Source of the DNA: Taenia hydatigena
Taxonomy: Eukaryota; Platyhelminthes; Cestoda; Cyclophyllidea; Taeniidae
Length of the DNA: 64,000 bases
NCBI GenBank assembly: GCA_036345935.2
Contig: JADWOT020000411.1
Coordinates: 51,001-115,000, forward strand
Reading direction: 5' to 3'
Part shown: in pieces, positions 51,207 through 63,829 of the stretch
How the letters are laid out: each line of letters opens with the position of its first letter
Numbering within the stretch: the stretch's first letter is position 1
Position numbers and translations under genes: made by a program
The notes under the pieces: generated by a model
Databases searched by the model: none
Seen by the model: only the letters and a program-made list of their open reading frames with translations
Told to the model about the DNA's origin: nothing

Positions 51207-52290
51207 TGAAATGCAAATCTGATGCACCAAAGGCTGTCTGCTCGCATTATCTGACTTAACTAGTCAGTCAGAAAGGATGCTTGATTTCGCAACTAGATAT
51301 TCCTGACTTCGTCTACTTTCCTGCGTATTGCATAATAATACGCGTGGTATCAGGTGGAACATACTTCCAGACAACGAGACACATTTTTCCTGCCTAGACC
51401 CTCATCGACAACCTCTTAACTTCAAAGTTGAGTTGTGAGTTTACTCATCGCTTTGCGATGGTCGGCTGAAGACTAAGGAATGTAGATTCTACAATTAGAC
51501 AACATTGAGTTTGCTTTCCAGTGACTGACTTCACGCTCTCTAAATGTTGTTAAAATGAGAGAACATCAACTTGAGATCGGTAAGCTTTACGAACTATGAT
51601 CCGCGGTTGCAATCATAACTAGATTTCAAATCAAGGTCAAAGCTTACCTCAAATCGTGTAAGTGTCAATGAGATGCGAAAGGTGGCGCATGGTTAAATGA
51701 ACCTTTGATATTAAATTCCCAATTTTGCAATCTTTTGGGCAGTCTGTGTCCAACATCAACTGATTGGCAAAATATGGCCTAATCGTGTTGGTCGCCCGTG
51801 CTTTGCACCTTCCTCCAGAATCACTGATGGCATGGGCGAGACAGGTTTAATTGCCATGAGACTGACCTTTCAAATACTAAACAGAACGACGAATTTTTGA
51901 CAGAAACCTGATAGGCCTGTAAATGTGGGTTTGCTGGTTGTTCGTTTGCTTGAGACGTCCAATATTTTAACATATACCTGGTTCAACTGCCCAGTTAGGT
52001 GTTTTATGTTCCATTCGCAATTAATTTTGGAGTCCATATACCGGCTTGCCGCCTTTATATCACACCATCAAGTGAGCATGAGCAGTGGTTGTTTAAGGGA
52101 GAGTTGAGAGAACGACAGTCGACTACTTCATTGTGATATCTTAGCCTCCACGTATAATTGGCAGTAAGATGTGACAATGTTGGCAGTGCCTGAGTCATCT
52201 GCAGTCACAGTCACTTTTGATGGCAGGCCGGTCAGGTTTAAATTAGCTGTAGACCGAATCGTTAAATGACTGACCAGCCAAGCCACCTGC
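51207..52290 (+). repeat. Left arm of inverted repeat 3 (old, diverged)
   Basis: Imperfect reverse complement of about 54125-55045. The outer end starts TGAAATGCAAATCTGATGCA and the partner ends in its complement (GCATTTCA at about 55038-55045). Block matches follow in order: 51236-51290 with 54960-55015, 51520-51610 with 54625-54735, and 51840-52110 with 54340-54590. The segment from 51247 also matches 41652-42540 of inverted repeat 2 in the same orientation. I estimate identity near 75-80 percent from aligned blocks; it was not computed. Confidence 0.85.
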
Positions 52291-53889
52291 CGGAACGCAT
52301 TTTGGGGATTATAGACCTCATTTTAAAGTTAGTTGGCGTAATTTTATAGCCCAGGAGATCCTTTGGCGTCACTTTAACGCTCTAGGCATCGTTCCTCGGA
52401 TTTAAAATTCACGTGACCTCGTTATGCTGCAAAAAATTCAGGTGGAGTCAGGATTTGCGGTCGTTTGAAATCAATCTAGTGCCCATTCACCCACGTAGAA
52501 TCACTTATTTACTTGTCATCCCAACTTTGCCTCTTCTTCACCCACCACCATCACAACTACTGACCCTCCACTCTACCTCTACCACCTGTCTCGCATTCAA
52601 TATCCATTCTTCCTTCTTTCTTTTTCTCTTATTCCACCTTCCTCATTTATCCTTGTTTTTTCTCTTTTTGCGTCCATCCCGAGTTTCTTCACTCCCTCCT
52701 CCTTACCCTTCACAACCATATATTTAGGGAGAGTCACTCCGCACTGCCTAAAATCAACTCGTTAATATCAAAAAACCAAACAATTGTAGGAAGAAATGTC
52801 AGTCGCTCGCCTCTATTCAAATGGTCGGCACGCAACTTGTCTGGTGCGCACTCCTGCCTTCCATCATATTTTGGATGGTACCACCGTACAGGAAGAGAAT
52901 AGTGATTGTTTAATAACTTATTGTCTTGCTTATCGTAAAAAAAGAGCAAATGGGAAAAGATGATCCAAAGACCAACGTACCAACGCATTGTGTGTTTCTT
53001 TTGACCTCTGCTTTGACACACTCAAAATGCATGCAATTTGTTACCAAGAGAGGAATCTAATAGTAGGCCATAAGTAGTTGAAGCTAAGGCAATGGAGAGA
53101 GATCAAGAGAAGAAAAGGTAGACAAAAAGAAGTCAAGCCGATAAATAGAGGCAAGAACGGGGGAATGATAAATAGAAGGAGGGAAGAAAGAGCCTCAACA
53201 AATGTCAGTGATAAGCCAGGTCTCATTCCGCTCTTCTGCTTGTTTGAGTAATCACCCGCAAAATCTCTCAGGTTGAAAGATGGGAGTCGCGAGTCCAAGA
53301 CTAGCTACCTTGCTTAACCACACAGGTTCTAACTCTTTCCCATTTTAACATCAACCGTTCGATATGTTTGCAAGAGGTACTATATTGAGACTAAATTTAA
53401 TAGTCTGATTCCTTACATGGAGTCATTTATACAACAGTAACCCATTTCGCATCCACCTAGACGCGTATCGCTTCCCTTGCAAAAAGAAGAACTAAACTAG
53501 CTGGATGATATACTGATCGCAGAAACAGAAAATTTTGCCGATTTTTGCACCGTCCGCGAAGAATGAATGTAGCTAAGTCTAAAGTAGCGCATTGATCGAG
53601 AATTGTGTCACGCAATTGCGGCGCGATTCGGTGTTGCTATTTATATTGGAAGAAAATGGTTGTAGAAGGGCTGTGTACTCATGCTACACACGTGGGCTTT
53701 ATCGCCTTCATGCACACTCACGCCGTTATTAAGCGTAATTGATCGTTTGTCGCACTCACTTTACGATATGCAATGCAAGTCATTCACTTACAAGATATTC
53801 CCGTCTCTGGATAATTCTGTGGTCACCGATATGTGACGCCCAAAGAGTATAGGCGATTCCACCAATAACGCTCAGTGTTGCAAATTGCT
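52291..53889. other. Interior of inverted repeat 3
   Basis: Unique interior. It contains a pyrimidine-rich tract (about 52595-52700) and a purine-rich tract (about 53085-53185), which give low-complexity open frames that are not genes. Near 53822-53839 lies a TCACCGATATGTGACGC core resembling the palindrome of repeat family B. No transposase or reverse transcriptase is recognisable. Confidence 0.6.
52595..52700 (+). repeat. Pyrimidine-rich low-complexity tract
   Basis: About 100 bases almost free of G and dominated by CTT/TTC. It produces a 104-codon open frame that is compositional only. Confidence 0.8.
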
Positions 53890-55045
53890 GTTTTTACAGC
53901 AAAACAGACGTACACTGCCACTGCCTGAGAGGCTAGCATTATTTATGTAGTTTCCCAGCTTGCTCATGGTAGGGTTCAACTAAATATTTGTGTTCCGAAA
54001 TCAACATTTTTAGTGATGTTGGCATTGCGCATGTATCTTCAGGGGACATAGAGAAAAGAATACTGCCTCTGACACCTTACCTTGCCAATGAACAAACCCA
54101 TGAGAGCTGCTGCTCAGTTGGGGGTTAGCTGGTCAGTTGGATGGGTCTGCTAGTCAGTTATTTAACAATGCAGCTGACAGCTCATTTGAACCTGACTAGC
54201 TGGCCATCAAATTTGACTGTGGCTGCAGATGAATCAGGCACTGCCAACATGCGTCACATCTTACTGGTACTTATACGTGGAGAATATGAAAGCACAAAGA
54301 AGTGGTGGGCTATCGGGCTCTTGACTCTCACTTGAACTGCTAATGTGGATGCTCTCTTGATGATGTGATTTTGCAATGGCAAGCTGGTACATGGACTGCA
54401 AAATAATTTTTGAATGGAGGATGCAACACTTACATGGGCAGCTGAGTCAGGTACACGTTAAAATATTGGGCGCCTCAAGCAAATGAACAACCAGCAAACC
54501 CACATTTACAGTCCCATCAGGTATCTGCTAATGGCGTGTCACTCCGTTTAGCATTGAAATACCAGCCTCATGGTAATTAAACCTACCTCATCTATGCCCT
54601 CAGTGCTCCCTGAAGGAAGTTCAGAAATCTGATCGTCATTGCGACTGTGGATCACAACTCGTAAATCTCGCCGATCTGAAGTTGGTGCCCTCTTTTTTAA
54701 ACAACATTTGGAGAGTGCGAAGTTAGTCACAAAAAAGTAAAATCAACGTTGTCTTATCATACAACGCGAACTTAGTGTGTATACTAACTAATATGAGGCG
54801 GTGAGTAAATTCACAATTCAAATTCAATGTAGGAGGTTAGCAGCCAGGTCTGAGGCAGGAAAAGTATGTCACGGTGTCTGTGGGTACACGCCACCGGATG
54901 CCAAGCGTGTGATGAGGCGGTCCGCAGGAAAGTAGACAAAGCCTGAATTATCTCGTCGCAAAATCAAGCATCCTTTTTGACCGACTAGTCAAGTCACATA
55001 ATATTGGCGAACAGCCTTTGATGCATCAAATTTGCATTTCAGAAT
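53890..55045 (-). repeat. Right arm of inverted repeat 3 (old, diverged)
   Basis: From about 54125 to 55045 it is the imperfect reverse complement of the left arm. The first part (53890-54125) has no partner in the left arm but matches 40640-40870 of inverted repeat 2 in the same orientation (landmarks: CTGAGAGGCT, the CTCAGAGGACGTAGA-type block, GCCTCTGACACC, AACCCATGAGAG). So this arm keeps more of the ancestral unit than the left one, which was truncated near 52290. Confidence 0.85.
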
Positions 55046-55169
55046 GACCGGTTCTTCGAAAATACGTAATTCCAAACGCTATGGTTAAATGTTGAAGGTT
55101 AGGGCTATTATTATAGTCTACGAGTCCGCCTCTACAAAGGTAAGAGTAGTAAGCCAATATATTTCAAAG
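55046..55169. other. Short unique stretch
   Basis: Sequence just outside the outer end of inverted repeat 3. No target-site duplication that matches the flank at 51190-51206 could be seen. Confidence 0.5.
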
Positions 55170-55700
55170 CACCTTCATTTCGTGCCCAATCCGCCCACTG
55201 CATTAATTAAAAGTGTTGGTTTTTTCAAGCATCATTGTATATTGTTTATTATGAAAGCTTTTAAGCACTTTATCGAATGCCGTCATAGACTGACTAATCA
55301 TGGACATGCTTGAGTATATAATGCTATAGTCCTTTCCCATACGCGGCATGCATGGAATATTCCGCAGCCAGTATAGATGTCACGATGCTTAACAAATTAA
55401 GTCGTATAGTCAAAAATATAAGCAGCAAAAGAAGAAATAGGCTGCTTACTTGTCTTTAAGTATAGCGAGGTTAAAAAGCGTGCACACAACTTCAATTTAA
55501 AAATTAAAAGGGAATGACTTTAAATGCGCATCCGTGTGCACAAAACATAGGGAATAGTGCAAGCGAGATGGGCGGGTGGTAAAGAGTGAGACCCGTAGCA
55601 GTGGCAAACAATGCGACGCAGCCACCCAATAGGAGAAAAAGGCAATCAATGATAGAAAATCAAGCAACAGTGGGAATCAAAACAAATTTTGATAGTCCAG
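55170..55700 (+). repeat. Dispersed repeat family D, copy 1
   Basis: Diverged direct repeat of 63110-63650, 7.9 kb away. Landmarks in both, in order: TGTTGGTTTT, ATACGCGGCATGC, GTGTGCACAA, GAATAGTGCAAGCG, GATGGGC, GTAGCAG/GCAGCAG, and GCTACCCAAT/GCCACCCAAT. Confidence 0.78.
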
Positions 55701-57649
55701 AACTCATCACCCTTTAGCAACCACACACATGCCAAGTGAGGCCCGTTAAATTTGACTAGACCTCGAGCGTGGTGCCCTCTTTCTTACCACTCCTGCATCC
55801 CACCAAAATGTGAGCAGCACACCGCATTGCAACTCACCTCATCGCACCACACCAATTGACTAACCCGACCTAAGTGTCTGCACCACACAGAGAAAGACCT
55901 GATGGCTCTAAAATTGAGCTAACTTTACTAATGCTGTGTGGACAGATCTGGCCCCCTCCTAATGCCACACATCTCTTCAAATATCCAGAAGTAGAGCACA
56001 AAAACCGCGTCCCGTGTGCCTCTGTGCTATCAAGTTACGAACAACAAAGGACATGATGGTTAACCCAAATTAAAAAATGACGAACTCTTGCTCTGCAGGT
56101 TTAAATCTTCCGAAGCCACAAAGGCGTTGAGCCTCCTGACGTCCCCTCGTCGCTTACTCATTAGAAAAATATGGTTTTTCAAAAGTAACGCGTGGGCATA
56201 AGAAGGAGGTTGTATACCCTGCGTAAAAGGCACTGGCGGCATACATCCACTCAGCTCATACTTTTCGTCAAATGTGCATTGCTCGTAACGGTTTTAGAAC
56301 ACCGCAGCCTACTCTTACAAAACATCGGGGGGAAACAGGCAGCATAGACACCCTAGGCTCTCTGCTACCCATCAGCAGTGGGAATTGATGCATTTTGTTT
56401 GATAAGAGTAGGCCAGGCATCATTCGTCTTCTCAAGCCGCTAAACGTACAGCAGAAGAATTAAACATGAGCTTGAGACTACTCGTATTTATGTCAAGGCC
56501 TACGAATCATGCTTCCGTTTGCGTTTTGCTGCCCAGCAAGCCCACGCAATTGAAGTTTAGAGTTAAACAATAAATTTTCAGAAAAAATGAAAAAATGGCT
56601 TCATGCAGTGTAAGAGAGTTTTCATTGCAGCCAAAAGGGATGGAGAAATTGTTCATTATCAGTTAGAAACGATTGCAATTGTCATTCCTTGTCCAAGCAA
56701 ACATATATACGATCTAATCGACGTCAACTGTGAAGGTAACCTTGAGCACATCCAAAGTTCCATCATCCATGGGGCCTAGATGCAAAGATGTCGAAAGCCT
56801 TCAGAATGCTTTTAAGGGTTTCCAGCGTTGACCTCATCTCGGCAGACAAGCGCAGATCACGCCAAGCCACAGAAAGCGTAACAAGACCTCAGGTAAATTC
56901 TGTTAATGGAAGCTGAGAGAATTGGGACTACTTTTAGAAGAATATTAGGCATTTGAGGAAATAGAAGCAGTTCAGGCCTCTTATATGCCAGCGAATTTGC
57001 CCTTCTCGTCAATAGTCTTCCAAGCTACTCTTCGTTACGCAACCAGATACGGTCTTGGAGATACAATATGCTTGGTCGCGTTGTTGATACCAAGAACATG
57101 GAAACTACTGTTACCGGTTCGGGTGAATATTCGACCCCTCCGTCTCCGGAATCGCAAGTTTGAGCATGCTAGACAAGAGTGCTTCAGCAATGTGACGAAG
57201 GTCAAGAAGCCAATTTCGAGGTGGTGCAGGGTTAATTACAGACGTTTCGAAATTGTCCTAAGGGGGGTACGCATGCAGTAGCTAAAATTTGCCACTTTGT
57301 TACTGCGGCGTTACCCTGATGCTGCACTAATGTGTGACAATAGTTCGCAATAGAACTTTAAACTCTGACCTGGTGCTGACTTTGCCTAGCATTCAACTGC
57401 CCATCAATCCCATTTACACACGCACTCACTGCAAGCAAATGCCGTTGTTAGCTTCAGCGACACTGCATTGCTCACATTAGTACACGTGGAAGTGCATCTG
57501 TGAAGGTGTCTACACATGTCGGCCGATGAGTTGACTAGTTCGCAGTAAGAATGTCTCACTCCCTTCTCTCGACCACTGCCCGCCTCTCTGTCATCCAACA
57601 CATTCACCTTCTCCCCCAACATGTAGTCGTCTATGGTGCCAAGTGTGTC
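55701..57649. other. No recognisable gene
   Basis: Open frames up to 98 codons (56985-57281) with no assignable motif. No other structure is seen. Confidence 0.45.
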
Positions 57650-57790
57650 AATAAAATTTGTTTTTCGGTAAAGTGAGACAACAACTCAAAGTGTAAGAAC
57701 TTCAAAAGTGGCAGTATGGGTAGAGATAGAAGATAGCTGAAGAGAAGTCGTAAAACATCAGTTTTAAGCCAATCTACCCTTCTTCTGTGG
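57650..57790 (+). repeat. Dispersed repeat family E, copy 1
   Basis: Same orientation as 62505-62620: both have TTTTCGGTAAAGTG / TTTCCGGTAAAGTG, GAGACAACAA / GCGACAACAA, and a GAAGATAGCTGAAGAGAAGTC-like block. With copy 2 next to it in the opposite orientation it forms a small, diverged inverted pair. Confidence 0.7.
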
Positions 57791-57909
57791 TTAATTTCCT
57801 GAGTTTGTAAAAGTCGAGCTTATTAAAGTTGATGCGTCGAGATTATAAATCCCTTATTGTTTGACGATGGTTGGTCTGATTACATCCACACTGGCATTTT
57901 CTGTATAAG

Positions 57910-58245
57910 AACAACAGAAAGTGATTCATGAGGAGCTTACACTAAATAACGGCAAGTTAAAGTGCAATAGGTCTAAAAGTGGAAGTGAGCTAAGAACTCA
58001 ATGGTAGTATTTTTCACGTTCAAATATGATTGATTGCAGGAGTCAGTCGTCCAAAGTAGAATGAACTAAAGTGCCTTACGACTTCTCTTCAACTATCTTC
58101 AGTCCTCACTTCTACTGCCCTTTTCAAAGTACTTTAACTTCTTTTGAGGTCGCATTTTGCCGAATTAAGTCATTTGCACACTTGGCGTGTTGTTCTGGTA
58201 GTACTATAGGCAATCAAATGTTGTCACAAAATAATCACACGATTG
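57910..58245 (-). repeat. Dispersed repeat family E, copy 2 (inverted)
   Basis: Reverse complement of 62440-62760 over its whole length. Landmarks: GAGCTTACACTAAATAACGG, TAAAAGTGGAAGTGA, TTCAAATATGATTGAT, GGTCGCATTTTGCCG and TTGTCACAAAATA, each with a diverged complement in copy 3. Confidence 0.78.
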
Positions 58246-61200
58246 CACTGTGGGTGATTGTGAATCAAGTGATGAGAGATAATTAGTACAAGCAGACCAC
58301 TGAGGTAGCTTTCAAATATGCTTGAAAGTCACTTTGTAAGCAAAGATGACGGAGATCAAACGATTTGGAAGGAATGAAATTGTCTTGATGTTTAAAAAGC
58401 TGGCAAAACAATTTAGCGTTGTTTAAAGGTATTCAAGAAACATATCGTCACTTCGATGTTTAATAAACGCTTGCGAATGCGACTGCATACAACTTTGCAG
58501 TTGGCGCCATTTTTTCTCAAGGTTATCATTGGCTATTGACCGACTGACCAATAAATCGATGTTTTTATCAAGAAAGCAATCAATGCCCCGTCTGTCGTGA
58601 TGTAATTGCACATCGTGGGCTTTTAGAAGTGACCTTAAGCTGCTCCCCGCACACACTACCTTGACCATTACAATCGTGACTTCGCGCCCGATTCTCCTTG
58701 ATCCTCCACTCGCCTTTCTAACATGTTAGCCCCTTCAACTAAGGAGAGGGTCTATAAAGATACGTCAGCATTGCCTCTGAAGCCAGCTGCACTCCGTCAG
58801 ATGAGTGAGGCGTCTTGGTGTCACTGATTTCGAAACAAGAATGACGGTGGGAGGACTAGAGGCAGGCAGCACCCATCACTCTGTCTGCCGTGATTCGAAC
58901 ATTTGAAGCATAAGTGGTAAGACATAATGCAAGACGCGGTGCTTACGAGCGCATGCGGTGAAGTGGGAGATAGACAAGAAGTGACTAGCCGAAAATGGAT
59001 TGGAATGAGGCATGTGAGAGGAAGAGGAGGCAAGAGGGCTTCCGCTTCACCACCACAGAGACGTCGCCGGCCCTCCTTGCTGCATGTGCACATTGGTCCC
59101 TACCATCCGCCAGACACGGCGCCTGTGGTCGCAATCGGCCGATTCGGCGTGACAAATGAGGAGGAGTGAAGGCTGATTTGAACGGTAGGCCATGAAGACG
59201 GCTACCTACCTATCCTCTTCCTTCTCAACCTTTTTCAGTCTCTTCCATACCAGACTGTCATAATCAGGCATACGTGGCTGCTCTACTCTACTCGTATTTG
59301 AACTAGTCCAGTAGAGTCTGACCAAGTTAGGCCTAGTTTTCAACGTTCTACGTTGCTTCTGTTTCACTACATCTGCTCCCACTTCTACTGTCGATTAGGC
59401 AATTCACAATCGCGTGCAAAACAGACAAGAAATGAGATGAGCGAAGCGGTACAAGGCATACCCGCATGAAAGGAATTGGCTACTTACGCCTAAACACTGC
59501 TACAGAGCTAACAAAAGTGACTTTCTGATAGCTCTTTTTAATTATGTATCTACGTAAGTTCTTTCTTCGTACCAGAGGAGGCAAGAATAGCAATTGTGCC
59601 TGGTTTATGGTGGCGAAGTAACACGTTTGTTTAACTTAAGTGGAAAAAAGATTGAGTAAGTGAGGAGAGGAAAAGGAGGTTGGGAAGAAGAAAGAGGTAC
59701 ACAAATGTCATTGCTATCGATTTGGCTTCCGCTCCCTACTACTTCTATTTGCTTTTATCTACCTGCTCTTATAGCCACGCTGCTGAATGCAACAGGAAGG
59801 ACTTGACTTTGTGATGACAAAATGCATTATTACCTAGTGGCACGCTTTAACCATTTGCCTTTCGCTTCTTACCTTGAGGTGTACATTGCACTGGCAAATT
59901 TGTTAGCAAAATTTTGAGGTACAGCATGCTAAAGTAGTAGAAAAGATAAAGGATAAGATAGATTAGAGAAAAATTAAATCACTGGCAGCAGGAGGAAGAG
60001 GAATGGATGGCAAAGCAACTTACTCGTAGTTTCTGCGATTTCTATCTACTTTGGTTCCTTGACGTCGTTGCGACGGTAGAAGGTGACGAGAGTAAGGAGA
60101 GCGGGTCGGCGGGGCAGAGGCGAAAGTAAAGGATAAGAAGGAAACTGGAGGCGAGGAGAACGAACCAGGGGGAGGTGTGGTAAAAACGGGGATAAGGCGG
60201 AGAAGCAAAATGAGTAGCAGAAGGCTTCGCAACGCATACGTAAGCACATCTGGTAGTTGAGTGCGTGATTGACGTCTTCGCATTTGACATGTGCGTGAAT
60301 CAATCTGTGGCACGTGTCGCGTAGTGTCTAGCAGTGGCGTCTGCTGGTGTCGGCTTTGCACAACAGTTCCCCTTATAGGTTGTTTCCTAGTAGCAGACGT
60401 TGCCTTCCCATGTGTTTCTCTACTTTGGCTTAATTGCCGTCACATCATAGCACACGTGGAGCTGGAGCAAAATGAAGGGAGCTAGATGGTTCACGAATAC
60501 TAACGCACTCTGAAAGGGATACATCGACGCCACGAGGGTATCGATTCTCGGTTTTGTAAATTAAAAGCCTAATTCAGACCGCAGCTGTTGTCGTGCCGTC
60601 GTTCTGTATCGACAAGGACACTGAAATTTGATTCCTCATAATTGCAAAGATTAGCCAGTGCCGCAGATTGCGTAGAACTGAGGTTGGCTAGTGCCAGGTT
60701 CCCTCCCTAACCGCAAATGTAAATGGGATTGAAAGAGATTCAAAACATTAAATAAACTTACTTTTTATTTAAATCTTACGGTCCTTTGATTGCGAAACCA
60801 TCTTCATCTACTCGTCTTACATGCACAAACTTCATCACTAAAATTAAGTCGAGGACAAAGGGTAGTGATTGTCAATTGGCATAAAAATTTAGTCTCTGCA
60901 CTTTAGTTTTGCGAATGTACCTACACAGAAATGCAGTCACAAATTATTTTAGATGCCTCACCCTCAAAACCATTATGCCTGTAAACGTTACGGTCCAAAG
61001 AGAAGTGTCCTTACAAAAGTCTTCTTGCCTTCTCTTTTTCATTTGCCACACCTATTTCTCCCTCCTCTATTATCGCACATGCACCAGCTAGCAGCCAAAT
61101 AAAGCCCTCCTTCTTAAGAGAAAGAAAGCCAGGACAGGCAGTTGGGCAGGCCCTACACGTAACTTTTCCTTGACCAGGCAGCCTGTGCTGCTCACACCTC

Positions 61201-62439
61201 CCTCACTTCCATTTATTTGCCTTTTCTACATCTTTCCCTTCAATTGCCTTTTCCTTCCACAGAATTTTAATCTTCTTGTTTGATTTGTGCCTTTTTCCTA
61301 TGCACTTGACGCGCCACTTACTTTCTCTCACACCCTCCGAGCAGTAGTTGTAGTGGGTCTTTAGGTGCCTTTCACTTTTAGTTCCCTCCAGCCCACCCAT
61401 CCCAAGCACCTACTACCACTGCTACTACTAGGCATTCAAAGTCGATCTACTCCATCAGCAAGATGCAAATATGTAAATAACAAGGGGAGACTGCTTAGTC
61501 TACATTGGCTTTTTCCAGTAATTTCGTTATTGAGGTCATACTTTGCATAATTCTACCCACTGTACGCGATTGCAAGACGGAAGCAATGTCTTGAACAATT
61601 GTCACTCCCAGTGCATCCCTATGCGCTGCCTATTACCCCGGCGCATTGCACAAATCGCTTTCTTTTCTCGTGATCAGTAGAATTTTAAGCTACGACGTGC
61701 GACGACATCTAAACAAAGAGGAGGCTTGCAATGACCTCCATTACTAGGCTCCGAGTCCTTCAGTGCGCTTACTATAAGGCTTGATAGAACCCATCAAATG
61801 TGTGTTAAATCAGCTTCCGCTAACTGCTGTTCAAGCGAACCATGTATTAACTATCTAATAATTTATCAGCTGTCCATTGATTCATCCGTCCGACCATCTT
61901 TTTGTGCTGCTCGCCTGTTGTCAGCTGCCAAGCTTGTTGCGACAGCAAGACAACTAATATTTGGCAACCTTTGTGGCGCCAATCAACAATTTGAACAATC
62001 CAGTAGAGAATGACGTGACCTCAAAAGCATGCTGGATGCTAGAGCACTAATCAATCTTGTAGCGCGATGAGGAAGGTGAGGATTTGGCAGCCAACTAAAG
62101 GCTGCACATAATGTCGACAATTATTTTGATGAATGGCTTGGGGACAGCGAAAGTTGTTGCCTGTGCCAAAATAGCTTATTACTAGCCCATTAACAGTTTC
62201 TATGATTTATTTCTCATTTCTTATCAAACACGTCAAATATCAGACGAGACTCGACTAGATACGTTATATGGCTAGGCAGCATTCTGAGTTACCCACTACT
62301 CACACAAAACATTCATTTCAGAGGCCCCTAGAGGGATGCTTTAAACCCAAATCACATTTAAAGGCCACCTCACTTATCTGCTTGTACCAATTGCTTCCCA
62401 TTACTTGATGCATGGTCACCTACTGTACACTGGTTTGCT
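58246..62439. other. No recognisable gene; low-complexity tracts
   Basis: About 4.2 kb. A purine-rich tract (about 60070-60210) gives overlapping leucine/serine/proline-rich open frames on the minus strand (60020-60361), and a pyrimidine-rich tract lies at about 61195-61335. These frames follow base composition and I do not call them genes. Confidence 0.45.
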
Positions 62440-62760
62440 TATTTTGTGACGACATGTAATTACCCGTGGTACCACCAAAATCACACAACAAGTGTACAAA
62501 TGGATTTTCCGGTAAAGTGCGACAACAAAGTGGAGTGCAAGGACATCTCAAATAGCAGTAAGAGTGAAGACTGAAGTTAGCTGAAAAGAGGTCACAAGGT
62601 ACTTTCGTTCTGTCTACTTCGCATGACTGGGCCCTCTGATCAATCATATTTGAATGCCAAAAATGCTATCATTAAGTTTTCAAGTCACTTCCACTTTTAA
62701 ACCAAATGTGTGTTAACTTACCGTTGTTTAGTGTGAGCTCTTCCTGAATCATTGGCAACG
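62440..62760 (+). repeat. Dispersed repeat family E, copy 3
   Basis: Diverged relative of 57910-58245 (inverted) and 57650-57790 (direct). It carries both parts in one continuous block and probably represents the most complete copy in the window. Confidence 0.76.
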
Positions 62761-63109
62761 ATGCAAATTATTATCTCTTCGTGTTAGCCTTTAGCAAAAA
62801 ATGCTAATGTAGAGGAAATCAAGCCATTAATTACTTATTAAGGAAAGATTTGCAAGATCAATGCATCAACTTCAGTATGCTTGACTTATTTAAACTCTGG
62901 AAATTATCCATGGAAGCAGCGGTAGATTGGATGAGAACGAAAACTAGTAAGCAAAAGTCAAGCTAATTGTAAGTAGACAGAGGAACTACAGACGCGCCAC
63001 ATAACACTTTTGCCAAAGTACGGACCAAACCACGGAGAGTGAAGGGCATCACATAGTTTGGGTACCTTTGCAACACACGCAATGCCCAATGACACGAGCT
63101 TGGTGCATT

Positions 63110-63650
63110 GGGTGGAAAGACTCCAAATGTTGGTTTTGGGATGGAGCGATTACTTTTATTGATGCGGCTTTCCTTCAAATATTGTTCTTTAAGCATATTT
63201 CATTCCAGCGGCTTTCATCGGCCCACATCCAATCATAAGACAGTCAATCGAGATTCACTAGCATACGCGGCATGCGTAGTCTATTCCACAGATGCTGCAG
63301 ATGCCATGATGCAGACCAAATGAGCTCGTTTGGTCAAAAATGGAACTAGTGAGTGGAAAGAAATGAGCTACCTACTTGCATTTACTTCATGGAGGGCAAA
63401 ATGGATGAAGTGACATTGTTGAAACAAAAGGCGTGTGCACAACCTTAAATTAGCTGATGGTAGGAAATAACTTTAAGCGCTCACGAAGCACGGAGAATAG
63501 TGCAAGCGGGATGGGCAACACTGGTAATGGGTGAGATCCGCAGCAGCAATAAACAACACGATGCTGCTACCCAATCGAAAGGCGATTAAGCAATAGTGAG
63601 GATCACAATACGAGTTGTGGTGATTACAACGGAGAAGAAACTCCTCATCA
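63110..63650 (+). repeat. Dispersed repeat family D, copy 2
   Basis: Diverged direct repeat of 55170-55700. Shared landmarks are listed under copy 1. No coding content is seen. Confidence 0.78.
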
Positions 63651-63829
63651 CCATGACGCAAAACTGTTGTGCGCTACCTCATTTCACCAACACATATAAA
63701 ATGAGAAGTAGACACTTTGTTGAATGCTTCGGACGCTACCAGTACAGGTGAATGCCGATGACGAAGACTCACTTTAGAACCCTTAATTTTTTGTACAAGG
63801 TCTTTGGGACTGGCAAAGAAAACAAACTC

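Noticed and set aside
52413..52727. 104-codon frame rich in leucine, phenylalanine and proline as a membrane protein
   Set aside because: It follows a pyrimidine-rich tract, so the hydrophobic look is due to base composition.
60020..60361. Overlapping 80-113 codon frames (minus) as membrane or secreted proteins
   Set aside because: Three frames are open at once over a purine/pyrimidine-biased tract, which indicates composition and not coding.
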